A stretch of DNA of 64,000 nt from Toxorhynchites rutilus septentrionalis (lineage: Eukaryota; Arthropoda; Insecta; Diptera; Culicidae): assembly GCF_029784135.1 (NCBI RefSeq), contig NC_073744.1, positions 17,765,441-17,829,440 of the forward strand, read 5' to 3'. A program made the translations under genes and the position numbers. Below the pieces are notes generated by a model. It was not told the origin of the DNA. It did not search any database and was given only the letters and a program-made list of their open reading frames with translations. Of the stretch, positions 11,044 to 23,047 are shown one piece after another. The first letter of the stretch is position 1. Each line of letters opens with the position of its first letter.

Positions 11044-11430
11044 GTGAAAAGAGAGATACTCTATCAGAAGCATACGCCCGAAGGTAATTTCGAATCGTTA
11101 TATATTGTTTTATTGTTATTGATGTTTTTCAATTGTCGTAGTTATATTATCACAAATTACAATCGAAAAACATGTGGTGAAAATGCCTTAAAAAGGTCAA
11201 GCACCAGTTGGAAGCGGAAGTTTGCTCAAATATTAGCAAAGCGGTCCGTAAAAAATATGAATCATATGTGGAAGATTATGTTAGTAATCATTGATTATTT
11301 TTTTCCCAGAAAATCTTCCAAGTCAGTCGCTTCCGGAAGAAGAGTTGATTCTGATGGAGGAGTTCATTCCGGAGAAGCAATCAGTTCAGGAGGGGCAATC
11401 GATTCTACACCCGAAGTTAATTTAAAGCAC
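11044..11430 (+). other. Possible decayed or spliced coding fragment
   Basis: One frame from about 11188 reads KCLKKVKHQLEAEVCSNISK and on to YESYVEDY. A different frame from about 11310 reads LPEEELILMEEFIPEKQ and on to a stop near 11425; both have protein-like, acidic and amphipathic composition. GTAAAAAAT near 11250 and a pyrimidine-rich CCCAG near 11309 would give a 60-nt intron joining the two frames in phase. A second GT...AG candidate lies at about 11082-11139 but leads into a stop. No family is recognised; it could be an old transposon gene. Confidence 0.25.
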
Positions 11431-11512
11431 ATGTTATGGCATCCCGATTTATTACATTAAATGAGCCGAAAAACAACAGAAAATGTCCCCAATAGTATAT
11501 ATCATTTGTATA

Positions 11513-11990
11513 CTAGCTGACCCGGCAAACTTCGTCCCGCCCAAAATTTGTTTTTGTTTTGTTATCAATACCTTCAAATATTCACGATTTCTTACTGAGC
11601 GCAAGTTCATGAGTCCAATCGCAGAACTGTTCATTGATTGATCTTCCAATCGACCCCGTTGAATTTACCTTTTACTATAAAATCCCTAGTACTTCTACCG
11701 AAGCTCATTATTATAATATCAGATTATTTTCAGACACAATTCTCGTTCAATATTTTACAACCACTTGCAAATAACATGTTTTATATGTTTGATACAGGAA
11801 ATATGATAGAATAAAGGCAGAACCCTCCCCTATTCTCCCCTTAGAGTGGGGGGAGGAGTGTCGAGCCATCTTAGAAACGTTTCATGCCTCCTAAAATCTT
11901 CACATGCAAAATTCGGCTCCATTTGCTTGATTAGTTTTCGAGTTACGCAGAAATGTGTCTTTTATTTGTATGGCAGCGCAACAACTTTAT
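11513..11990 (-). mobile_element. Non-autonomous Helitron-like repeat, copy 2
   Basis: This is the inverted counterpart of the copy ending at 4617. Its 3' end reads, leftward, GGGCGGGACGAAGTTTGCCG then GGTCAGCTAG, with T as the next base, matching the CTRR|T rule for Helitron termini. It keeps about one minisatellite unit (11820-11975). A related tail ends at 24460 and another at 61890. Confidence 0.65.
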
Positions 11991-12084
11991 TGCGTTATCG
12001 GTTATCGATTTTTGTTTTTCGATGTAACCTTAGCGGACTGTTTCGCGTATAATCGAAATGGAGAGTAGAACCATGGAGAGTGAG

Positions 12085-12585
12085 AGATTTCGAATGCTTA
12101 TAACTCGTACATTTCTTATTAGATTGGGTAGATGTTTGCATCAATTGATAGGAAATATGTCTACGCATCTAGCACAATTAATAAAATATTATTTTTCCCG
12201 AGAATTATTTTTTTGAATCACTAAAATGGCAAGCGCTATCTAAACGCCCAAACTTCCTCGTTTAGATTGGCCCGATTTACGGTTACTCTTACACAGCAAT
12301 CAAAACTAAGGTGCCTGGGGAAAGTGGCATTGCAAACACATGCAAGTTGGGGGAACTTTTGCTCCCACCGACATGTGTTAGGGAAAAAAACCAAGGTGCC
12401 TTACATTACGTGACGTTTGTTCAAATTCTTTACTTACACAGACAATATGTTTAATTCAATTGAATACGAAAATTGTTTCATTCAATCGACAATTTAATCA
12501 ATACAAACAAATGATTACCAATCCAATGACAGTCCCACGTCAACCTTGTGGTTATATCATTGATATAACCCACCCATTTTTTGTA
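12085..12585 (+). repeat. Rep-B copy, left end missing
   Basis: Internal unit sequence is followed by the inverted motif AGTCCCACGTCAACC and hairpin at 12550-12570 (arms GGTTATATC and GATATAACC, perfect nine-base stem). Confidence 0.7.
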
Positions 12586-13299
12586 AAAATATCATATAAT
12601 AGTTCAAAAGTTATGAATTTATGAAAAAAGACATTTTCGGAAAAAAAATGAGAAGAGTTGTTTTTTCGGACCACCCTAAAATAGAAATGGGCAGCCCAAT
12701 GAATAAATGAAAAAATGCGGGTCTTAATTTTGCGATAAAGATAAATCGAGTCCGACCTGTATCAGATTGTCGGTTTTCAGTTTTTGAATATTTTTTTTTC
12801 GATTTTCAATTTTTGGACATTCCTATTTTTCGATTTTCAGATTTACAATTTTTCGATCTTCCATTTTCGTTTTTTAATTTTTTTATTTTTACGAATTTAA
12901 CTTTTAACTTTTTACTTCTAATTTTTCGCTTTTCGCTTTTCGCTTTTTGCTTTTTGATTTTTGCTGTTCGGTTTCGATATTTGATCTTAGTTTTCGATTT
13001 TTCCATTCTGTGTTTTCAGATTCTCGGTTTCTCGATTTTCCAATTTTTAGATTTTCAGATGTTCTGTTTTCCGATTTATCGATTCTCGATTATAAGAATT
13101 TCGATTGTCGGTTTTTTGATTTGCGCTTTCTCGATTTTCGGTTTTTCGATATTGATTGTTCGATATCGAGCTTTACGATTCTTGATTTTTCGATTTTCGT
13201 TTGTTGGTTTTTCTATTTTGGGTTTCTTTTTCGATTTTAATTTTTTCGGTTTTACGGTTTACGGGTTTTTTTTATTTCATTTTTTCGATTTTCCAACTA

Positions 13300-13612
13300 C
13301 AGGGTAACTTTGATATAACGTACGTTTCACTTTCAAAATTGTATGTTGTATCGAATTGTACGTTATATCGAAGCATAATAAAGAACTCAGAAACGTAGTT
13401 TATATTACTTGATTGTGTTGCTGTTTGGGTAAGGTTAATGAATAAATTCAACTAGAAGACGAAGCCAACCTTTCTTGTGATGTTTTCCTTCGTACTGTTG
13501 ATTAAAGCTCGATTCATTTAGAATCAGGAATCACGAACCTAGTTGTATTTCGGGATAGGTTAAAAGTAAAAAACATGTTTTAGTATCAGAGTACAGATAA
13601 TTTATTGTTCTT

Positions 13613-13658
<46 letters not shown>

Positions 13659-13730
13659 AAAAATTATTCCTATACACTTTGGAAATGTGTGTATGTTATA
13701 ACGAGGGTACGTTATATCGAAGTTCCCCTG
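13300..13730. mobile_element. MITE, 431 bp, with internal (AT)n
   Basis: Ends are CAGGGTAACTTTGATATAAC at left and GTTATATCGAAGTTCCCCTG at right (inverted), flanked by TA at 13298-13299 and 13731-13732. An (AT)n tract occupies about 13616-13654. The TIR type CAGGGNAACTTCGATATAAC is pogo/Tigger-like by general appearance. It interrupts the TTTTCG array. Confidence 0.85.
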
Positions 13731-14129
13731 TATCCGATTTTTTATTTTTTCGGTTTTTCGATTTCAGTTCTTCGGTTTTGCGTTTTCTGGTTTTTAGTTT
13801 TCTGATTTTCCGAGTTACGGTTTTCGATTTTTCGTTTTGCCGATTTATGATTTTTGGGTATTTTTGATTTTAGGTATTTTTGATATTTTTTTCTGGGTAT
13901 TTTTCGATTTTTAGTTTTTTGGTTATAGGTTTTTCGATTTTCCAATTTTCCAATTAACAATTTATCGGTTTTCGGTTTTTCGATTTGTCGATTTTTGTTT
14001 TTCGGTTTCTAGTTCTCCGATTTTAGATTTTACATTTTCCAATTTTTTGATTCTCCGATTTCCCGATTTATAATTTTTTGATTTCTCGACCTATAATTTG
14101 TCGGTTTTCGGTTTTTCGATTTGCCGATG

Positions 14130-14915
14130 CAGGGCGGATTCGATTATATACAGTCTCTGATTTCTTCTCACTGTATATAATCGAATCCTGTATATAATGG
14201 AGTCAAAAAATGTTGTTTTTTCGTTTTTTATGCATGTATTCTTAATTTTTTTTTGTGAATATCAAAGAAAAAATTGATTTTTGATTCATCCCCTTAAAGT
14301 CAGAAAACACCTTTCTCACATGCAAAAAAAAAAATTAAATAATCCAGCTTTGGTGATTCATATTTGATGAAAAATATCCTTCTACACATATGTTCGAATC
14401 TCAACAATGACTGAGTTATAAAACTTTTTTTTTGTTTCGGACACTGTTGCCTCAAACTGGCTCTACATTGAAAAGTACGATACAGAAGACGATTCTGTTG
14501 GTTTCATTTGAAAGATGAGAAAATTTAGTACAGGATATGTTAGTGGAACATCTAAATTAGTGGGTTTTTAATAACATGTTGGAAGTGAAAAACTTAAATG
14601 TTAATAATTTTTAATGTGTTATTATTAATTTTATCCTAAAAATTTATATTAAACTTGATTGTTTCTATCAGTCGAATTCTCCAACCGCTCTACAATTTTT
14701 TCTTTGACACCCAACTTTTATACTTCTTAATTTGGCGGCAATATCGATATAAACAACTATTGGTGAAAATTCAAGCAAAATCTCCAACAATCACGATTTT
14801 AACCCCACTGTAATAGCCACTTAAATTTCACCTTAACGTTGAAAGGATTCGAGTCCAAGATTGTATATAATTGAATCACATATAATCGGGTCTGTATATA
14901 ATCGAGTCCGACCTG
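14130..14915. mobile_element. MITE, 786 bp (CAGGTCGGACTCGATTATAT type)
   Basis: Left end CAGGGCGGATTCGATTATAT and right end ATATAATCGAGTCCGACCTG are inverted repeats. The right flank is TA; the left flank is TG, probably a mutated TA. Internal palindromic repeats of TATATAATCGA occur near both ends. It interrupts the TTTTCG array. A right end of this family lies at 24936-24972, and the related ATTATCCGGAG type is at 27341 and 61747. Confidence 0.8.
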
Positions 14916-16144
14916 TATTTGGTTTTTCCATTTTCAGTTTTTTGGTTTTTGTTTTTGTTTTTAGACTTAAGTTTTTCAATTTTCCAATTAAAAAAATATA
15001 TATGGAAAACTAATGAGAATGATTCAAAAGATTTAAATTTAGAACTTTAAAGCTAACCGAGAAGGGAGAGAAAATGAGAGAAAGTTGATTTCATTTCATT
15101 TATTTTTCCTATCCGAAGAAACTAGTATATATATGTATTATATTTACAAACTAAGAATGTTTATCATTCAATATTCTTTAAGGGAGACATTTCCACCGTT
15201 TCATCCATCACAAACACGCTTGATATCCAGTTAAAACGAGACTATCAGCATATACGTGGCATACACCTTACGTTGTCCTAGCGGATGTGTTCCGTCGTGT
15301 TTCGTTCCCAATCGAATGCAGCTTCCACCCAAGTGTTACTGTCGTCACCCCCGTAAATGGGAACCTCTTGCTCTAGATTTGCACCTGGGACAGCAAAACT
15401 TTGATAGTCTATAACCGATATACTCCGCGCCCCTTCCTTCCAGCCCTGCGTGTGTGTGTGTGTGTGTATATCGCTTTTTGGAATGCACAAAACTGTGAAA
15501 ATTTAATCAGTGGAATATTTATATGCAAATTTGTTACCAGCTCATTGAACCAAGTGTTGCTCGCTCGTTCACCGTGTTCCTCTGATCCAACCGGGTTCCT
15601 TTGATTTGTGCATGTGTGTATATATTTATGTATGTGTGTGTGTGTGTACGTGTGCGCTTACGACGAAACATCCGCTTGCTTCGATCGGTGCGATGTGACG
15701 ATTTTTCTTTTATAGGGTTATCACGCTTGGTTAGCGATACTCGTGTTTCTTCCGGGAAGCTGCCGTTTCCCATGCACGATATGATTCCAGCAATATTGGA
15801 AGATTAATAGGTGCGAAGCAGCGTCTACCTGCACCAAGCTTTCCCCGTACCACAAAAAAACATACGGCTATTGTGGACGTTATGGATCGGAAAAAAACAG
15901 TGCTCCGGATTAGGTGAGAATCTTCCGTGAGTAAGTGATTTGCAAGCGATGGTTTACATCTTTGAAAGAAGATTTAATGCATATATATTATTTCCGATTA
16001 CGAAAGTGTTCGCAGCGGCCGACAACAACACCCACGAATTACAAAGCAGCGCAATTAAGATTCACAAAGAACCACGCTCTCCGAACGCGCATCGCATCCA
16101 TCATCGATTCCACTCACATTTCGCATCAGCGGGAACGCAACCGA

Positions 16145-16147
16145 AAA

Positions 16148-16182
<35 letters not shown>

Positions 16183-16184
16183 AT
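16145..16184. repeat. (AAAT)10 microsatellite
   Basis: About ten uninterrupted AAAT units are visible. Confidence 0.95.
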
Positions 16185-16308
16185 GGAAGAAGTACGAATC
16201 GACCAAAAACACGTTTCGTCAATGCGATGGCATTGGCTCCGAAAGAGTGCACTCACCGACGCGTATTCTTTGGCGCGCTCGGCTGTATATGACGCGAATA
16301 TGCACACA

Positions 16309-16343
16309 GACACACACACATACACACACACACACACACACAC
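16309..16343. repeat. (CA)n microsatellite
   Basis: A nearly pure CA tract, with one TA interruption near its start. Confidence 0.9.
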
Positions 16344-16716
16344 GCACCCACAATAATTGCGCCAAAACAACGTCCAAATTGTTGCACCCACTCCCACCTT
16401 CTCATATCTAACCGTTTTTGCGTTGCGCTAGGTTAGGTTCGCTTACCCCGCTTCACGCCACTCACTCACTCACTCAATTTGCGCACGTTATTTTTCGTTC
16501 TTGCTCGTAACCGACTGAATGGTTTTTTTGTGTTTCGTTTTGTACATGCTTTGTTTCATTTTTAATTTTGCAAATAAAAATACATGTTCTGGTCATTCAC
16601 CTCCGCATTAGAGCGAATGTTCGAATTTGTACATTTATACACTGTAATTCGGCTCGAGTGCTTTTCGGAACTCGTTTGCTCATCCAGAGAAAATAAAAAT
16701 ATGACTATACACATTA

Positions 16717-18110
16717 TTGACATTAAGGTAAACGATGTGGGTTTGTCCAGTCGAAAATATGATCATGGTTTGTCCACTTTTTTTAATGCTCCAGTTCAAC
16801 GCACCTGTGTCAAATCAGGTATTCAAATGTTTCCAAACATGTAAATAAAATAGTCTTTTTAATGGTTTACAGTAGTTTTATAGTACATTTTTAAGAATTC
16901 ACATGTTTTAAAGGTTTATAAAGTCCACTTTCAATTGTTGTCAAGCGCCTCTCATTTGGGCTAACTTTTTATCAATCGCCAGATGGTTATTTAGTACGTA
17001 TTCATACCTTTTCTGGATTCTAACACTTATAAACAGCGTTGCCACATTTTAATCTGTACCAGAAGGGTAAAAAATCTTTCTCAACTGTACCTTTTCTCTA
17101 CAAAAATTTGTACCATCGAAAATATTCATTGTAGAGAAAAAATCATGAAGCATGATAAAAGACTCATTTATTTACTACAAAATATTATATTTACTTACTA
17201 ACTTTACGTTTACATTCACATACTTCAAATACTTACGTATTAAAGCCACCGGGGCGTAACTTTTATTATGAATTGATTTTTCCGTAATGAAATTTATTCT
17301 CAGTTGAATGTAATAAGTGATTTCAAGTAATAATACTGACAGAAAAAAGGAGAAAAATTTCACACGTGGAAAAATCTGTACCAATATGTGCTTTTTGACG
17401 ATAATCTGTAATCTGTACCGTACAGATTCTTTATCAAAAATAACCAAAAAATCTGTACCTTTCCAGATAAATCTGTACGCGTGGCAACACTGCTTCCAAA
17501 TGTTGTTAACATCATACTTGCACACCATTTGGATCAGATCATGTAATTAACGCATGTCGATGATCTCAATTTCGATCATGGTTTGTCCAATGTGCTGATG
17601 TTGGTTTGTTCACATTGTTACTATGGCAGCTACTTGTTGCACTGTGGTTTGTTTGTATTATTTTGTTGTCCCTCGCGCGAAGCAGAAATAAAGTTTCTCT
17701 GTGTTGGGTGATATTAACCTTTAATATGCCCAAGAAAAGGCAATATTCTGAAGAAAGCCTAAATTATGAGTAGATCAATATGATGGCAGTAAACACAAAC
17801 AATGAGAAATGCAACACCTACTTGAAAATTCGAATTGCCTCATTCAGAAAAATGTGATTTCCAAAAACGGACAAACCATGATCATTTTTCGGACAACCCA
17901 TGATCAGAGGTGGACAAACCATGCTCATAATTTCGCTTTGAAGAAAATCGTGGAAAAACATAAAAATTCGGATTATTTGAACGCCATATGATTTTATTAG
18001 CAACATCTATAATAAATCATAATCTTGATTGCATATGATTTTCATTCACAAAACTCAATTTGCATTTGCTAGCTGCGTATAAACACTCTAAATCGGACAA
18101 ACCAAAATCT
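16717..18110. repeat. Interspersed repeat (Rep-K) holding a hAT-type MITE
   Basis: The left part contains repeated GGTTTGTCC motifs and CACCTGTGTCAAATCAGGTA; the right part has inverted GGACAAACC motifs, down to about 18105. A truncated copy of the left part is at 27250-27338, where it is cut off by a MITE. The ends are approximate. The 459-bp element at 17034-17492 is inserted inside. Confidence 0.55.
17034..17492. mobile_element. hAT-type MITE, 459 bp
   Basis: Ends are CAGCGTTGCCAC and its inverted partner GTGGCAACACTG. Eight-base flanks CTTATAAA (17026-17033) and CTTCCAAA (17493-17500) match at six of eight positions, as expected for an aged 8-bp hAT target duplication. Repeated ATCTGTACC motifs lie near both ends. 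A related end with CAGTGTTGCCAC is at 44341. Confidence 0.7.
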
Positions 18111-18301
18111 TTTGCCCCATGTATTGATGTACCAAAATGTGGGAAAAAACCCGATTTGCATAGTATTAAAAGTATGGTATAATATTTTTGGCGGTATAGT
18201 TTAGGTACAAAACGCGCAGTTTTTGGAGCATATGCGTTTCAAATTTCCACTGAAAAATTTCTTCATAGAAAGGGTAGAGAACCATACACAGATAGTAGAC
18301 A

Positions 18302-18564
18302 ATATGAGGGGCTTAGAATGAAAGGGGTGTAGGTGATTTGATCGATTTCTCTACATCGACTTTCTCTTTGGGTCATAACTTAGCTGCAAATACATTCCCA
18401 GCTGTATTTACCATCGTGGAAAATAGGTCAGAACCTCATCTATCGGATTCTATAGCAAAATTAAATTGGAAAGTTTTTGCAGTTGAGTTATTAACTGAAG
18501 AAAAAGTTGATGAAGAGAAAACGATCAAGTCACTTACACCCCTTGCATTCTGAGCCCCTCATAT
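18302..18564 (+). mobile_element. MITE with terminal ATATGAGGGGCTTAGAATG, copy 1
   Basis: Ends ATATGAGGGGCTTAGAATG and CATTCTGAGCCCCTCATAT form a terminal inverted repeat that continues through AAGGGGTGTA/TACACCCCTT. A 71-codon open frame at 18338-18553 runs through it. The inverted sister copy is 49 bp away. Confidence 0.85.
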
Positions 18565-18613
18565 CCAATACTCCAATGATGCTCGTTTAGTAAGTTATAA
18601 TTGATTGTTAATC

Positions 18614-18876
18614 ATATGAGGGGCTTAGAATGCAAGGGGTGTAAGTGACTTGATCGATTTCTCTTCATCAACTTTTTCTTTAGTTAATAACTCAACTGCA
18701 AAAACGTTCCAATTTATATTTGCTATAGAGTCCGATAGATGAGATTCTGACATATCTTCCACATTGCCAAATACAGTATGGAATGTATTTGCAGCTAAGT
18801 TATGACCAAAAGAGAGAGTCGATGTAGAGAAATCGATCAAAAAACTTACACCCCTTTCATTCTAAGCCCCTCATAT
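18614..18876 (-). mobile_element. MITE with terminal ATATGAGGGGCTTAGAATG, copy 2, inverted
   Basis: Same length and ends as 18302-18564 but reversed. Its 71-codon open frame (18625-18840, leftward) is 80% identical to that of copy 1 by my count (57 of 71 residues), including shared ends MIDFSTST and KSLTPLAF. Together the copies form a ~575-bp imperfect palindrome with a 49-bp loop. Confidence 0.85.
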
Positions 18877-18879
18877 CAT

Positions 18880-19469
18880 ATATCATATGTTGCCTCGAAA
18901 CCTACAGACTCGAAAGTTATCGATACTTCTTCACAATCTCCCGTCATCAATCTCAGTAAAAAAAACTATGGAAGTTATCTGTGTAAGAAATTCAGAAACC
19001 ATCGAGTTTCTAAAAATCACTATTTTATAAACCACTCGGCGAAAAAATGGTTCAATATTCCTCCCGAATACACCAAAAAACTCGTAGCTAACTGCTAGAT
19101 ACAGCTTAAGACAGCAATGAACAAGGCGTACCATACTAAGGGTAGAATTCTGAAATTGATCAACGCATTAAAAATCAAGGTGAAATTTCAACCACCGTAC
19201 GAATCTGAGTTTGAACCAATTTTCATACATTCGTACATACATTCGCCATTCTCAGATTAAAAAAAAAAACATTATTCTGAAAGCAGGCAGCAAACCTTTT
19301 CACTCTCATATCATACTATGACTATAACCAAATAGGATGTTCCGAAAGCTTGTTTTCGACTTTCAAAAGAAGGGAAAAAAGAGATCTGCATGGTGGCGTA
19401 CGATTTGTATCACTGTATGTAGATTGTGACATAAAAATACCCCAAAAATATTCGAATCGAACTCACAAT
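18880..19469. other. AT-rich DNA, nothing recognised
   Basis: A 98-codon frame at 18802-19098 begins inside the MITE and shows no domain. The remainder is unassigned up to the T-rich array. Confidence 0.4.
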
Positions 19470-20890
19470 TTTTTTAATTTTTGCTTTTCACTTTTCGGGT
19501 TTCGCTCCGTGTTTTGTGCTTTTCGATATTCGATTTTTGAATTTAGTTTTTCGGTTTTTCGAATTTGCGATTTTTTTTTTGATTTTTCGGATTTCGGCAT
19601 TTCGATTTCTCAATTTGCAAATTTTTTAATTTTTAATTAACTGTTTTTTGGTTTTTCTGTTTTTTGATTTTCAGATTTTTGGTTTTCGGTTTTGGGATTT
19701 CTAACTCGATTTTCGGTTTTTCGATATTCCAATTTTCCGTCTTTCGATTTTTCGTTTTTCAGTTTAAAGTTTTATAATTTCAGGATTTTCAGTTTTTAAT
19801 CTTCCAATTTTTCGACCTACAATTTATCGGTTTTCGGTTTTTTGATTGCCATTTTTTAGTGTTTTACTTCTTGATTTATGGTTTTTCGATTTTTGACTTT
19901 TTGGTTTTCAGTCTTTCGATTATAAGGTCTTTTTTTTTATTTCTTCATTAAAGAGATTTTCAGCCGAAGACAGGTTCATCCCTGCATAGGTTCTTCGATT
20001 TGAGTTTTTTTTGTTTTCTGTTTTTCAAACTTCCTATTTTTCGATTTTTTTAATTTTTATTTTTTTTTTCTGATTTTCCTAGTTTTGGTTTTTTTTTGAT
20101 TGTCAGTTTTTCGATTTTTGGTTTCTCGAATCCCAATTTTCTTATTCTCAGATTTTCGATTTTCCGATTCCCGGTTTTTCAGTTTCTGGTTTTTCGATTT
20201 GTCGACGTTTTAGGTTTTCGGTTTTTCGATTATGTGGTTCTTGATTATCGGTTTTCGGTTTATCGATTTGTCGGTTTTTGATTATGCGATTTTTAATTTC
20301 TCGATTTTTGATTTTTTTGGTTTTTCGATTTTCTTGTTTTTCAATTTGAAGAGTTTTGGTTTTTAAAATACCGGTTTCTCAGTTTTTCGATCGAATTTCG
20401 TTTTTCGATTTTCGTTTCTCCCTCTTCAATTTTTCGATTTTTGATTATTCGAATTCCGGATTTCGGATCATCGATTTTTCGACTTTTGGTTTTGAAAATT
20501 TCGGTTCTTCGATTTTTGTTTTTTTTTTTATTTTGGTTTTTTCGATTTCCGGATTTCTCCGATTTGTCGACTATTGCTTTTTATAATTTCGGTTTTCTGT
20601 TTCCTGTTTTTGATTTCCAATTTTCGGTTTTCGTTTTCACGATTCACCGATTTTTGAGTTTTAGAATCCTTTTTTTTTTATTTCGGGTTTTTGTTTTTTT
20701 TTTCAATTTTCCAATTTTTAGATTTTCGAATTTTCGAATTTCTGTTTTTTTTTTTATTTTTGGGTTTTCAATTTTTCGATTTTTGACTGCGAATTTTCGA
20801 TTTTTTTTATCGATTTTGGGTTTAATAATTTAAAATTTTTAAGTTTTTCGATTTTCTTCTTTGCGAATTTCGGTTTTCAATTTTCAGAAT
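19470..20890 (+). repeat. T-rich TTTTCGA/TTTTCGG array, second block
   Basis: Same degenerate unit and strand bias as 12770-14990. Phe-rich open frames inside (for example 130 codons at 20441-20833) are array translations. The array seems to resume at 24975-25110, so 20900-24972 is probably a cluster of insertions within it. Confidence 0.85.
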
Positions 20891-20986
20891 TTTTGATTTT
20901 TCAAAAAATTAGACTACTTTTTGAAAGGGGTCAGTTTTCATGAAAAAATACCTTTTTTTTAATTACAATGAAATTTTTTTTTGCCA

Positions 20987-21018
20987 AAACATGTGCTAAA
21001 GATTAATTTTGGGTGTAC
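20987..21018. repeat. Right-end fragment of the 6168-6761 MITE family
   Basis: CAAAACATGTGCTAAAGATTAATTTTGGGTG matches 6731-6761 closely. Only this end is present. Confidence 0.55.
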
Positions 21019-21107
21019 CAACAAGTTTTTTTACCCTCAATCATCAGTATGAAGGGAAACATCATGAGAAACCTTCTAGTTGGATTTTCCATCTTTACTT
21101 ACTGGAG

Positions 21108-21262
21108 GCGATTTGGCGTAGTGGTAACATCCATACCTCACACGCTAAAGATCACGAGTTCGATTCTCACTCCCAACATTCTTCCAAAATGGAAGTAAAA
21201 GTGTCGAACCAGCTAAAATGTGATGAAAGTCACATTGATAGAGAAAAAAAATCATTATTTAC
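21108..21262 (+). repeat. tRNA-derived SINE
   Basis: GGCGATTTGGCGTAGTGGTA contains an A box, and GAGTTCGATTCTCAC about 35 bases downstream is a B box, as in tRNA-derived SINEs of mosquitoes such as Feilai. A non-tRNA body follows and ends in an A-rich stretch near 21245-21252. It is not a functional tRNA because the acceptor stem is not complementary. Confidence 0.65.
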
Positions 21263-21359
21263 TAACTCTACCCGAACAGCGTAACAATAAAATAACATGA
21301 GCTATGTTTCTGAATTCTTTTTTATCGATACAACGTACAATTTTGAAAGTACAAAACTA

Positions 21360-21690
<331 letters not shown>

Positions 21691-21948
21691 TCCATGTTTT
21701 CTCAAAAAAAATTTTTTTTATTGGGATGTGTGATTCAAATGAATAACTTGATACGGAAAGCACACGATGAACATAAAAGGTCAATATCACAAAATGTTGA
21801 TTATATATTTTAAGCAACTCCCTTAATATTAGTAGCAAATTTCCTCATATTCCGATTTTTACTCCAATGTATTTATACTAGTCAATTACCTTCCATCATA
21901 ATGTTGAAATATCATTTTTTTTTTTCTTGAAAAAAACTTTATTTCAAA

Positions 21949-23047
21949 TGACGAATTTCATGCCAACTCGCCTTAGGAGTTGGCAGCACCATCTCAGATA
22001 GCAGCGAAACGTTGGATCTTTTAAGCTACTTTGAATACTTGAAATATTTAAATGAGAAAAAGACTACTTTTTTGAAAGGGCCAAACAAATTTTCTCTATT
22101 TTTTACAAAAAAAATAACTCAAAAACTATAATACCTACAAAATTCGAGTCAAAGGTTGAAATGTAGGGAATTCTTTAAATTTTCATAAGAAATACCATTT
22201 TTTTTTTTAAAACAAATTTCGCTGAAAAAATAAAATATGTTTGAACTTAAAATTAATTCAAAAACTTATTTTTTTAAATTCTCAAAAAAATGTATGAATA
22301 GCCCATACAATTTGCAACAAGTCGTCGAATCGAAGATGGGCACTTTTACAGGGAAAAGGTTTTTCTAACAACAACTTTTTCATTGAAAAAATTACAACTA
22401 ATCCTAATTTTGTTTAAAGTCAAGATAGCAGTATAGTGTATTCGACAAAGGCTTAGATCTTAATAAAATATGAACTTTGGTCGAAGACGTCAACTTTCTA
22501 TATTTTATAGTTTCTGGAATAGAGGGCATTTTGGTATGGAGACTCCTGAAAAAAATAATATTTTACTGGAGCACTTTTACAGGAAAAAAGTTTTTCGAGC
22601 AACAACTTTTTCATGTTTACACCCAAAAATGTAACGAGTAACACATAATTTTTTTCAGGGGATCCGATGTATGGACGACTTTTTGAAAATTGTAAGGGCT
22701 ATTGATGTATTTGTTTCAAGAATTTTGAAGAAATACGTTTTTGAGAAAAATAATTTTTTAGGTTATAAAATATTTTAATTAATATTTTTAAAAATAATAA
22801 ATAATAATTTCGTACATTTCATACTTTGACTCGAATTTTGTAAGTATTGTATTTTTTGAGTTATATATATTTATTTTAAATCAAGAAAAAAATTTTGGCC
22901 CTTTTTTAAAAAGTAGTGTCTAATTCTTTTTTGAATAATTGAAGTATGTAAAGTTGTTCAAAAGATCCATGTGTTAACACCCACAACGTTTCGCTGCTAT
23001 CTGAGATGGTGCTGCCAACGGCCAGTCGAGTTGGTATGAAATTCGTT
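21949..23047. mobile_element. Rep-F, 1.1-kb element with long inverted ends
   Basis: The first ~75 bp (GACGAATTTCATGCCAACTC ... GCACCATCTCAGATAGCAGC ... GAAACGTTG) recur inverted at about 22970-23045. Inner parts also pair (AAAAGACTACTTTTTTGAAA near 22055 with its complement near 22900). A second copy with the same left end begins at 34917. No coding region is seen. Confidence 0.8.

Larger units (their letters stand above)
12770..14990 (+). repeat. T-rich array of degenerate TTTTCGA/TTTTCGG units
   Basis: The + strand is built almost only of variants of TTTTCGATTTTCGG with seven to eight base steps, seen at 12770-13298, 13733-14128 and 14918-14990. The gaps are two MITEs (13300-13730 and 14130-14915) that inserted into a once-continuous array. 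The same array type and orientation recur at 19470-20890 and 24975-25110. Open frames through it (for example 164 codons at 12813-13307) are low-complexity Phe/Ser/Asp/Ile-rich translations and not genes. Confidence 0.85.
14991..16710. other. Low-copy DNA with several microsatellites
   Basis: Holds (GT)n at about 15449-15468, GT-rich DNA at 15610-15650, (AAAT)n at 16145-16184 and (CA)n at 16309-16343. No gene is supported; open frames crossing these tracts on both strands are low-complexity products. Confidence 0.6.

Noticed and set aside
12813..13307. 164-codon Phe-rich open frame
   Set aside because: It is a translation of the TTTTCG-type array; the same happens in all frames with T on the + strand.
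21108..21180. Functional tRNA gene
   Set aside because: A and B boxes are present but the acceptor and T stems do not pair well and a SINE-like tail follows.
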